Origin: DATEZO01 sp035255485
Lineage (GTDB): Bacteria; Pseudomonadota; Gammaproteobacteria; Burkholderiales; Burkholderiaceae_D
Direction: 5' to 3'
Length of the DNA: 6,376 nt
Assembly (NCBI GenBank): GCA_035255485.1
Contig: DATEZO010000173.1
Location: 1-6,376, forward strand
Shown here in pieces: positions 1 to 5,105 of the stretch. Within the stretch, counting starts at the first letter, position 1, and every line of letters begins with the position of its first letter. The notes under the pieces were generated by a model that searched no databases, was not told the DNA's origin, and saw nothing but the letters and a program-made list of their open reading frames with translations. The translations under genes were made by a program, and so were the position numbers.

Positions 1-196
1 CTGTTGACGATCTGTACTGCCTTGATTTCTCATCTTTTTACATATTTCCAAAGTTAATTAATAGAAAATATCAGAAATATTTATAATAATTTTCTACCCA
101 CGCTTCCGGCTTCAGCTTTTTAACGGAAAATCACGAACGCAGCTTGGCTTACCTTATCCTGTACAGCATTTTCTAAGTTGCCAATCATCATGATTC

Positions 197-211
197 ACAA
201 GAATTTCTTGT
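197..211. promoter_or_regulatory. 15-bp perfect palindrome, possible operator
   Basis: ACAAGAATTTCTTGT consists of two perfectly inverted 7-base arms (ACAAGAA / TTCTTGT) around a single central T. Such a symmetric site fits a dimeric regulator better than an RNA hairpin, because the loop would be one base. It lies about 110 bp upstream of the promoter-like site at 322-351. The regulator is unknown; in AT-rich DNA a chance palindrome is possible. Confidence 0.3.
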
Positions 212-279
212 AAATATTCAATATGGCAATAATTTCAGCATGAATATACTAATTTCAAAATATGGCAGACTCAGCTTTC

Positions 280-306
280 TCTAATTAATGGCAGATCTAA
301 TTAATG
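280..306 (+). repeat. Tandem 11-bp direct repeat TCTAATTAATG (two copies)
   Basis: TCTAATTAATG occurs at 280-290 and again at 296-306, a 16-bp period. Each copy is surrounded by a related GGCAGA or GCAGATCT word, seen at 264-269, 290-298 and 324-331. The words look like a short local duplication in the leader of the exporter cluster. They may be binding half-sites or simple drift in AT-rich DNA. Confidence 0.45.
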
Positions 307-321
307 AGATAACGACTGAAA

Positions 322-351
322 TTGCAGATCTCAATACAATGTTTTTATATA
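322..351 (+). promoter_or_regulatory. Candidate sigma-70 promoter of the small-ORF/exporter cluster
   Basis: TTGCAG (322-327) and TATATA (346-351) match -35 and -10 hexamers with an 18-bp spacer (TTATAT at 345-350 would give 17). Transcription would begin near 358, just before the TAAGGAG Shine-Dalgarno at 362-368. This would give a very short leader for the 23-codon ORF and drive the exporter gene as one operon. Assigned by eye only; AT-rich sequence yields many such matches. Confidence 0.35.
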
Positions 352-376
352 GCTGCGTTAATAAGGAGATCAATCA

Positions 377-448
377 ATGACAAGTTGGAAAATCGGTCTC
401 GCATTCATGATTTTCTTTTTCATTCCTTTTTTTGGAATCTATATCTAG
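377..448 (+). CDS. Small single-helix membrane peptide (23 aa), possibly truncated by an amber codon
   Basis: A textbook TAAGGAG at 362-368 sits 8 bases before this ATG, the best ribosome binding site in the left part of the window. The product begins MTSWK and continues as one uninterrupted hydrophobic helix of about 18 residues rich in Phe and Ile, then stops at TAG (446-448). The same frame stays open after the TAG for another 50 codons, to the TGA at 599-601, with polar, coding-looking sequence. The original protein may therefore have been about 74 residues: a short cytoplasmic tip, one membrane helix and a charged tail. TAG is one base from TGG (Trp), which would suit the end of a helix. 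It may be a real tiny membrane peptide, a broken gene or a readthrough product. Its place directly upstream of a C39 exporter suggests a role in that system, but I do not recognise the family and see no double-glycine leader. Confidence 0.45.
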   Translation: MTSWKIGLAFMIFFFIPFFGIYI

Positions 449-490
449 ATAAGAATTCTTGGAGGAAAAGACGGAGAAAGATACACAAAA

Positions 491-601
491 ATGCGGATGC
501 AAGGCCCGTTCGTTCCATTGAGCAAGGAAGATATTGACCAAGACGAAGTATCTGGTCAGGAACGCAAGAATGGTAACAAGTCCAGGGAAGCTACCGAGTG
601 A
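491..601 (+). CDS. Short charged ORF (36 aa) overlapping the exporter start
   Basis: This frame encodes a hydrophilic, acidic-to-basic peptide beginning MRMQGPFVPLSKED and ending KSREATE. Its TGA (599-601) shares a base with the exporter ATG (601-603), a TGATG arrangement typical of translational coupling. It is in the same frame as the 23-codon ORF at 377-448, and the frame between them is open apart from the TAG at 446. The only nearby Shine-Dalgarno-like words are GGAGG at 461-465 and GGAG at 473-476, 25 and 14 bases before the ATG, both too far to be comfortable. I therefore favour this as the tail of a 74-codon gene split by the amber codon rather than an independent gene. The LSKED...VSG stretch faintly recalls a double-glycine leader, but the spacing and the missing second Gly argue against it. 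Confidence 0.35.
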   Translation: MRMQGPFVPLSKEDIDQDEVSGQERKNGNKSREATE

Positions 602-2739
602 TGTCGGCATTCCACATTGCGTTCCATGCCACGCGTCTTCCATTGGTTCTCCAGACGGAAGCGGCCGAATGCGGACTGGCGTGTCTGGTGATGGTGGCTG
701 GGCATCACGGTTTTCGCACCGATCTGCCTGCGTTGCGCAGCCGTTTTTCGCTCTCCCTGAAAGGTGCCAATCTCGCCCAGCTGACGCGTTATGCCGACGC
801 CATGCAATTGGTGTCGCGCCCGTTGCGGCTTGAAATCGAAGAATTACCCCAGCTCAAGACGCCCTGCATCCTGCACTGGGACATGAGCCATTTTGTAGTC
901 CTCAAAAAAGCTGATGGCAAGGGTATTGTCATCCACGATCCCGCCATCGGAGTGCGCCGCTTGCCATGTGCAGAGGTTGGCAAGCACTTCACTGGCGTGG
1001 CGCTCGAACTGACTCCGACCGTCGAATTCAAGCCGGCTGACGAGAGACGCCGGGTGTCGTTGCGCGGCTTGATGGGAAAGGTGGATGGACTATGGCGCTC
1101 GTTCGGCCTGGTTTTTGTGATGGCGATGGCGCTGGAAGTATTTGCCCTCCTCTCGCCCATGTTCAATCAATGGGTGATCGACGAAGCGTTGACTTCAGCG
1201 GATCGCGACCTGCTCAATGTACTGGTCATCGGCTTCGCGCTGATGCTGATCGTGCAAAACGCGATTTCGCTCGCGCGCGGCTGGACCGTGCTGTATTTAT
1301 CCACGCATCTGAATCTGCAATGGATTGCCAACGTCTTCACGCACCTGCTGCGCCTGCCCGTCTCGTGGTTCGAGAAACGTCATCTCGGCGATGTCGTATC
1401 GCGCTTCGGTTCCATTGGCACAATCCAGCGCACGCTGACTACAGGTTTTGTCGAAAGCATTCTTGACGGCTTGCTGGCGATCGCCACGTTCGCAATGATG
1501 GTGTTTTACAGCGCCAGGCTCTCCGCTGTGGTCATTGTCGCTGTTGTGTCATATGCACTGCTGCGCGCGCTTGCCTACCGCCCTTTGCGCGAAGCAAGCG
1601 AAGAAAGCCTCGTACTTTCCGCCAAGGAGCAGAGTTGTTTTCTTGAAACGATCCGTGCCATGCAGGCAATCAAGCTATTCGGCAGGGAACTCGACCGCCG
1701 CAGCCGCTGGTTGAATCTGATGGTTGATTCAATCAATCGCAGCGTGCGCACCCAGAAATTCATGCTGTGGTTCCGCATTGCCAATACGACCGTATTCGGC
1801 ATCGCGAATCTCCTGATTTTCTGGCTGGGCGCGCACATGGTCATGGGCAGTAATTTCACGGTCGGCATGCTGTTCGCCTTTTCTTCTTACCAGGCGCAGT
1901 TTACCGGGCGCTTCTCGTCGCTGATCGACAAGTTCATCGAATTCCGCATGCTGTCGCTGCATGGCGAGCGACTGGCCGATATCGTGCTGGAGCCGGCTGA
2001 ACAGGGCGTCACACATGACGCTGGAGCCGATCATCTGCAAGCAGGCATTGAATTGATCGACGTGAGTTTCCGCTATGCCGAAGGCGAGCCATGGATCTTG
2101 CGGCATCTGAACCTGACGATAGCGCCGGGCGAGTCGCTAGCGCTGGTCGGCCCTTCCGGCTGCGGCAAGACGACACTCATCAAATTGATCCTCGGCGTGC
2201 TGGCACCAGTTGAGGGCGAGATTCGTTACGGTGGCATGCCGATCAACCAGCTCGGCTATCGCGCTTACCGGCAGGCGATTGCTGCCGTCATGCAGGAAGA
2301 TCAATTGCTGGCCGGTTCGCTTGGCGAAAACATCAGCTTTTTCGACTCGCAACCCGATCATGACCGCATTCAAGCCTGCGCCCGGCTGGCGGCTATCCAT
2401 GACGATATTGCCGCCATGCCGATGGGGTATTACACCCTGGCCGGCGACATGGGAACAACGCTGTCGGGCGGCCAGAAGCAACGTGTGTTGCTGGCACGAG
2501 CGCTGTACAAGCAACCAAAGGTACTGGTACTCGATGAAGCAACCAGCCATCTCGATATAGAAAGGGAGCGACTGGTTAACGATGCAGTACGTGCATTGAA
2601 AATCACACGCATTTGCGTAGCGCATCGGCCGGAAACCATCGCCATGGCAGAACGCATCGTGCGGCTCGATAAAGGCACGATCGCAATCAGCATCAAGCAG
2701 GCTGTCGGCGAAATCATTGGTGAGCAAGAGGCCGCTTGA
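601..2739 (+). CDS. C39 peptidase-containing ABC exporter (bacteriocin/double-glycine peptide type, CvaB/RaxB-like)
   Basis: Inner-membrane exporter that, in this family, removes a double-glycine leader from a small peptide and pumps the mature peptide out at the cost of ATP. About 712 residues, the usual length. Numbering from the ATG at 601, the N-terminal C39 peptidase has oxyanion Gln18, catalytic Cys24 (QTEAAECGLACL), His97 (HWDMSHFVVL) and Asp113 (HDPAIG), so it looks catalytically intact. A six-helix membrane domain covers roughly 165-440. The ATPase domain has Walker A GPSGCGKTT at 517-525, Q-loop Gln565, signature LSGGQ at 621-625, Walker B VLVLDE at 641-646 and the switch His675. 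ATG at 601 overlaps the upstream TGA (TGATG). A GTG at 598 would add one residue and has better spacing from AGGGA at 584-588. The usual HlyD-family adaptor is not adjacent on the right, so partner genes may lie left of the window or elsewhere. Confidence 0.95.
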   Translation: MSAFHIAFHATRLPLVLQTEAAECGLACLVMVAGHHGFRTDLPALRSRFSLSLKGANLAQLTRYADAMQLVSRPLRLEIEELPQLKTPCILHWDMSHFVVLKKADGKGIVIHDPAIGVRRLPCAEVGKHFTGVALELTPTVEFKPADERRRVSLRGLMGKVDGLWRSFGLVFVMAMALEVFALLSPMFNQWVIDEALTSADRDLLNVLVIGFALMLIVQNAISLARGWTVLYLSTHLNLQWIANVFTHLLRLPVSWFEKRHLGDVVSRFGSIGTIQRTLTTGFVESILDGLLAIATFAMMVFYSARLSAVVIVAVVSYALLRALAYRPLREASEESLVLSAKEQSCFLETIRAMQAIKLFGRELDRRSRWLNLMVDSINRSVRTQKFMLWFRIANTTVFGIANLLIFWLGAHMVMGSNFTVGMLFAFSSYQAQFTGRFSSLIDKFIEFRMLSLHGERLADIVLEPAEQGVTHDAGADHLQAGIELIDVSFRYAEGEPWILRHLNLTIAPGESLALVGPSGCGKTTLIKLILGVLAPVEGEIRYGGMPINQLGYRAYRQAIAAVMQEDQLLAGSLGENISFFDSQPDHDRIQACARLAAIHDDIAAMPMGYYTLAGDMGTTLSGGQKQRVLLARALYKQPKVLVLDEATSHLDIERERLVNDAVRALKITRICVAHRPETIAMAERIVRLDKGTIAISIKQAVGEIIGEQEAA

Positions 2740-2905
2740 ACCGACTGGTCAAGCCGGTTCACTGGTCGCGAATATGCCGCAACGGCGACCCGAACAGCAG
2801 CAACGCCGTCAGTCCGGCACGGCCCTGTATCCGGGCTCCTGGAGCAAATGGTGCGCCGATCCGGCGCGGCCGGTGGCTACTGGCAGTTGAAACATACGGA
2901 GCGGG

Positions 2906-2970
2906 AGTATTTTTAAATTCCTTTGTTATCTGTGCGGGTAATCGGGTATTTTTTCCTATACCCCGCTCAT
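2906..2970 (+). repeat. Dispersed palindromic repeat, copy A
   Basis: About 65 bp starting AGTATTTTTAAA and ending near CGCTCA. It recurs at 6095-6158 with small indels. A 23-bp core (2941-2963) matches copy B at 21 of 23 positions. Inside it, GGGTAT (2944-2949) and ATACCC (2958-2963) form a perfect inverted repeat with an 8-base centre. A second GGGTA lies just upstream (2936-2940), and outer arms GCGGG/CCCGC flank the core. The 20-bp symmetric core resembles the binding site of a dimeric regulator. It lies about 130 bp upstream of the membrane-protein gene at 3096. There is no T-run after the stem on either strand, so it is not a terminator. Confidence 0.7.
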
Positions 2971-3031
2971 TTTGTCGAATGATCACAGCGGCAAGTTGTT
3001 CGAGCGGCGCTGAATACCGTTAATAATTTGC

Positions 3032-3043
3032 AGCACTTGTGCT
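3032..3043. promoter_or_regulatory. 12-bp palindrome upstream of the 257-residue membrane protein
   Basis: AGCACTTGTGCT has two perfect 5-base arms around TT. It sits about 50 bp before the start codon at 3096 and just downstream of a TAATAA word (3021-3026) that could be a -10 element. That placement is where a repressor site might be expected. The promoter itself is not clear by eye. Confidence 0.25.
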
Positions 3044-3095
3044 AACGTTGGCGCAGCCATTCTGTTTTCAGATTCGCATTATGTGAGCCCTCGCC

Positions 3096-3869
3096 ATGAA
3101 TGTATCAACGCGATTCCATCGCCGGCACGAGATCCAGCGCATACGCAGCCACCTTGAGCGCGACGGTTTTCCGCGCCTTCAGATGTCGCTGCTGGTTTCT
3201 CTGACGGGTGGCGCCGGTTTTGTCGCGTCGTACTTTTTTCTCCGGGCTGGTCTGACCGAGATGTGGCTCCGGTATCTGGCGTCCTTCGGCATCGCGTATC
3301 TGGCATTTCTGGTTCTGCTATGGCTCTGGCTGCGAACGCGAGCCGAGGATTACGCAGATTTGCCGGACATCTTGCATGTCGCGCCATCGTCTCCAGACGT
3401 ATCTGGCGCTGCTTACTGCGGGCAGGGCGGTAGTTTTGATGGCGGGGGCGCGAGCGGTTCTTACGACAGCCTTGCCGATCACATTGCCGTGCCCGCCGAC
3501 GCTGGCGACGTCATCGGCGACGCTTTGGGTGCGGCCACTGAGGCGGAAGAGTTCGCCATTCCATTGGCTGCGCTGCTTCTTGTCGGAGCATTGATTCTGT
3601 CGTCATTCTTCATGATCTATTCCGCGCCGGTCCTATTCGCTGAATTGCTTGTGGACGGCGTGCTTTCCGCCAGTCTTTACCGCAGGCTGCGCGGCCTCAA
3701 GACGCAGCATTGGCTGGAAACGGCGCTGCGCCGCACCGCCTGGCCCTTCGTTCTTACCGCCGTCTTCGTCTCCGCGACCGGTTGGGCCATGACGCTGTAT
3801 GCGCCCGGCGCGCATTCAATCGGTGATGTCGTCTTCAAAACGCGCACCCTCCCTGTAAAGCATGAATAA
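3096..3869 (+). CDS. Unrecognised multi-pass membrane protein with glycine-rich loop (257 aa)
   Basis: I do not recognise a family. The N-terminus (about 1-29) is strongly basic and polar (RFHRRHEIQRIRSHLERDG). Hydrophobic helices follow at roughly 31-50 and 58-79, then a long hydrophilic segment (about 80-150) that contains a Gly/Ser-rich patch (GQGGSFDGGGASGS, about 109-122) and an acidic stretch. Further helices lie at about 155-175 and 214-234, with a weaker amphipathic segment at 176-193. There is no signal peptide with a cleavage site and no obvious catalytic motif. ATG at 3096 is preceded by only a weak purine run (TGTGAG), but no better start exists nearby. Coding composition is consistent with the GC-rich genes around it. 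It stands alone on the + strand: the exporter ends 356 bp upstream, and a broken MerR gene on the opposite strand begins 7 bases after its stop. Confidence 0.75.
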   Translation: MNVSTRFHRRHEIQRIRSHLERDGFPRLQMSLLVSLTGGAGFVASYFFLRAGLTEMWLRYLASFGIAYLAFLVLLWLWLRTRAEDYADLPDILHVAPSSPDVSGAAYCGQGGSFDGGGASGSYDSLADHIAVPADAGDVIGDALGAATEAEEFAIPLAALLLVGALILSSFFMIYSAPVLFAELLVDGVLSASLYRRLRGLKTQHWLETALRRTAWPFVLTAVFVSATGWAMTLYAPGAHSIGDVVFKTRTLPVKHE

Positions 3870-3875
3870 GCGCAG

Positions 3876-3974
3876 TCAAGACCTGATGAGCCCGATGCGT
3901 TCGCAATAGCGCAGCGTATGCCCGCTCAGGTTGCAGGCAAGCGCCATTGCGCGGATGGTGAGGTGTTGTTCCAT
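3876..3974 (-). pseudogene. Truncated MerR-family regulator (N-terminal stump, 32 codons)
   Basis: Reading the - strand from ATG at 3974, the product starts MEQHLTIRAMALACNL and continues SGHTLRYCERIGLIRS before TGA at 3876-3878. This is the helix-turn-helix and first wing of a MerR-family DNA-binding domain: the T-I-x-x-x-A start, the S-x-H-T-L-R-Y-x-E-R-I-G-L-I block and nothing after it. Intact members run to about 110-150 residues, so the rest of the winged domain, the dimerisation coiled coil and the effector domain are gone. The usual LRYYER carries Cys in place of the second Tyr. No continuation is visible in the other - strand frames across the end of the neighbouring gene. The stump still has a MerR-style promoter in front of it. 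It marks an old deletion or rearrangement breakpoint near 3876-3880. Confidence 0.7.
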
Positions 3975-3983
3975 GACGATCCC

Positions 3984-4014
3984 AGCTTACAAGTTAGCGC
4001 GCACTCCAAGTCAA
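3984..4014 (-). promoter_or_regulatory. MerR-type promoter with 19-bp spacer in front of the MerR stump
   Basis: On the - strand, TTGACT (4014-4009) and TAAGCT (3989-3984) are separated by 19 bp. That is longer than the normal 17 and characteristic of promoters untwisted by MerR-family activators. The word ACTTG appears twice within the element, once at the -35 side and once at the -10 side, but a clean dyad is not preserved. Transcription would start only a few bases before the ATG at 3974, giving an almost leaderless message. It may be a relic of an autoregulated gene. Confidence 0.45.
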
Positions 4015-4090
4015 GGCCCATGATACGTAAAGCGTGAAGCTTGCGTTCATTTGCCCATGCGGGCTGCGATCCGGTGTGCCACGTGGGCGG

Positions 4091-5014
4091 CTATGGGTGC
4101 GCACCAGCCGCTGCGGCAGGCCGCAGCAGCAGGTCCAGCGCGCCGGAGGAAAACAGCACGCCGCTGATGACCAGCAAGGCGCCCGCCCACTGGGACAGCG
4201 GCACATGCTCGCCCATGCCGATCGAAATCAGCATCGTGAAGATCGGCACCAGATCAAAAAAGACCGAGGTCCGGGCCGGGCCGATCGTGCGCAAGCCGTC
4301 GTTCCACCACAGGTAGGCCAGCACGGTGCCGAACAGCGCCATGCAGCCGATGGCGGCAAGGCTCGATGCGGGCGGCAGACGGAATGCATCCGGGCTGACC
4401 AGGACTGATAACAGGGCGATCGCGACAGCCCCGATGAGCATCGTCACGGCCGTGGTCTGGAGTGAAGACAGTCCCTTGATGGCGCGCTTGCCGATGACGG
4501 CGTACACGGCCCAGCACAGATTGCCGAGCAGGAGCAGTCCGTCGCCGGCGGCGAAACCGAGCTGGGACAGCACCAGCCACGAGCCGCCGGTGACCACGAT
4601 CACCACGCCGGCCATGCTCAGGCCCAGCCCCAGCACCTGACGCCAGGAAATCGCTTCGCCCACTACCAGCGCCGCGAGCAGCACCGTCAAGGTCGGGTTG
4701 AGCGTCATGATCAATGCGCCGTTGACCGATGAGGTGGTCTGCAATCCGTAGAAAAAACACACGTTGAAGCCGAAGATGCCGACCAGCGCCATGCCGCCCA
4801 GCGGCAGCAGATTGCGCCTGATGCCGGCCCAGTCCGGTCGTTCCCGGAGCAACAGATAGGCGCTCATCAGCAGGCTGGCCAGCGCGAAGCGCCAGGCGGC
4901 GGCCGCCAAGGGGCTCATCGACGCCAGCACATATTTTCCGAGGTTGAAATTGGCGCCCCAGAACAGGGTGGTCAACACGAGGAGAAGGTAAATCGGTCGT
5001 TGTTTCATGTTCAT
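4091..5014 (-). CDS. EamA/DMT-superfamily permease (drug/metabolite exporter)
   Basis: Inner-membrane permease of the drug/metabolite transporter superfamily, whose 10-helix members commonly export amino acids, metabolites or toxic compounds; the substrate cannot be told from sequence. It has 307 residues, normal for the family, with two EamA repeats. The first (about 8-142) opens with LFWGANFNLGKYV and includes NGALIMTLNPTLTVLLAAL...GE. The second (about 157-296) opens with LCWAVYAVIGKRAIKGL and includes the matching SVFFDLVPIFTMLISIGMGE block. The C-terminus is a short Ala-rich tail. ATG at 5014 is used; another ATG two codons inside (MNMK) is an alternative, and neither has a strong Shine-Dalgarno. 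It is transcribed divergently from the lysR gene at 5106, 91 bp away, the usual layout for a LysR regulator and its target. The region just downstream holds a weak GCCC/GGGC stem but no clear terminator. Confidence 0.93.
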   Translation of the reverse strand: MNMKQRPIYLLLVLTTLFWGANFNLGKYVLASMSPLAAAAWRFALASLLMSAYLLLRERPDWAGIRRNLLPLGGMALVGIFGFNVCFFYGLQTTSSVNGALIMTLNPTLTVLLAALVVGEAISWRQVLGLGLSMAGVVIVVTGGSWLVLSQLGFAAGDGLLLLGNLCWAVYAVIGKRAIKGLSSLQTTAVTMLIGAVAIALLSVLVSPDAFRLPPASSLAAIGCMALFGTVLAYLWWNDGLRTIGPARTSVFFDLVPIFTMLISIGMGEHVPLSQWAGALLVISGVLFSSGALDLLLRPAAAAGAHP

Positions 5015-5047
5015 TGTCCATTTGGCTGAAGATGGCAGTATTATTAT

Positions 5048-5103
5048 TTTTTTAAAAATGAAAAACTACGGACAATCTTGGAAATTGATTTTTCAAAAAT
5101 GAA
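5048..5103. promoter_or_regulatory. Shared regulatory region of the permease/lysR pair: direct repeat and LysR-type dyad
   Basis: The 91-bp intergenic region contains the 15-bp word TTTTTNAAAAATGAA twice (5048-5062 with T, 5089-5103 with C). The copies are 41 bp apart, close to four helical turns, so they lie on the same face of the DNA. Between them sits CAAT-N7-ATTG (5073-5087), a short dyad of the T-N11-A style bound by LysR-type regulators. The second repeat abuts the lysR start codon, which would suit autorepression. Sites are inferred by eye; promoter hexamers are not resolvable in such A/T runs. Confidence 0.45.
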
Positions 5104-5105
5104 CT

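Larger units (their letters stand above)
1..376. other. AT-rich leader region with no convincing long gene
   Basis: This stretch is much richer in A+T than anything right of position 601 and holds no ORF with good coding signals. A stop-free run in frame 3 from the window edge to a TAA at 84-86 could be the tail of an upstream + strand gene. A - strand ATG at 33 reading off the window edge could be the start of a gene; neither can be decided from so little sequence. Very short ATG-initiated frames (for example at 190, 223, 240 and 262) lack ribosome binding sites. What can be seen are short repeats, a 15-bp palindrome and a promoter-like site, listed separately. The base composition suggests a regulatory region or horizontally acquired DNA ahead of the exporter genes (inference). 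Confidence 0.5.
2740..3095. other. Gene-poor gap between exporter and membrane-protein gene
   Basis: Two halves differ in composition. Bases 2740-2890 are GC-rich. They begin with an inverted repeat GAACCG (2738-2743) / CGGTTC (2755-2760) that overlaps the exporter stop but has no following T-run, so it is not a standard terminator. A 38-codon + frame (2774-2890) and a - strand frame ending at 2759 with a hydrophobic-plus-basic tail (GLTALLLFGSPLRHIRDQ) are open, but neither has a ribosome binding site. Bases 2900-3090 are AT-rich. They hold copy A of the dispersed repeat and a 12-bp palindrome at 3032-3043. The region looks like decayed coding sequence joined to a regulatory segment (inference). 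Confidence 0.45.

Noticed and set aside
322..537. 71-aa + strand ORF across the leader region
   Set aside because: It starts at a TTG with no ribosome binding site, runs through the promoter-like site and the better-supported ORF at 377 in another frame, and has unlikely composition.
524..562. Double-glycine-like leader (LSKED...VSG) in the 36-aa ORF as the exporter substrate
   Set aside because: The hydrophobic positions do not fall at -4, -7 and -12 relative to a GG/GA pair, there is only one Gly followed by Gln, and the remaining 13 residues would be a poor mature peptide.
2137..2727. 196-aa - strand ORF opposite the exporter ATPase domain
   Set aside because: It is a shadow of the conserved ABC ATPase codons on the other strand, with no family features of its own.
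2738..2760. Rho-independent terminator after the exporter
   Set aside because: The GAACCG/CGGTTC stem has an 11-base loop, overlaps the stop codon and is not followed by a T-run.
2759..2850. PEP-CTERM sorting signal on the - strand
   Set aside because: A PEP-like EPG and the hydrophobic-plus-basic tail lie in different frames. Joining them needs an assumed frameshift with no other support.
4254..5021. 255-aa - strand ORF overlapping the permease in another frame
   Set aside because: The Arg/Gly/His-rich translation is typical of an out-of-frame reading of GC-rich DNA, and the overlapping EamA frame has full family motifs.
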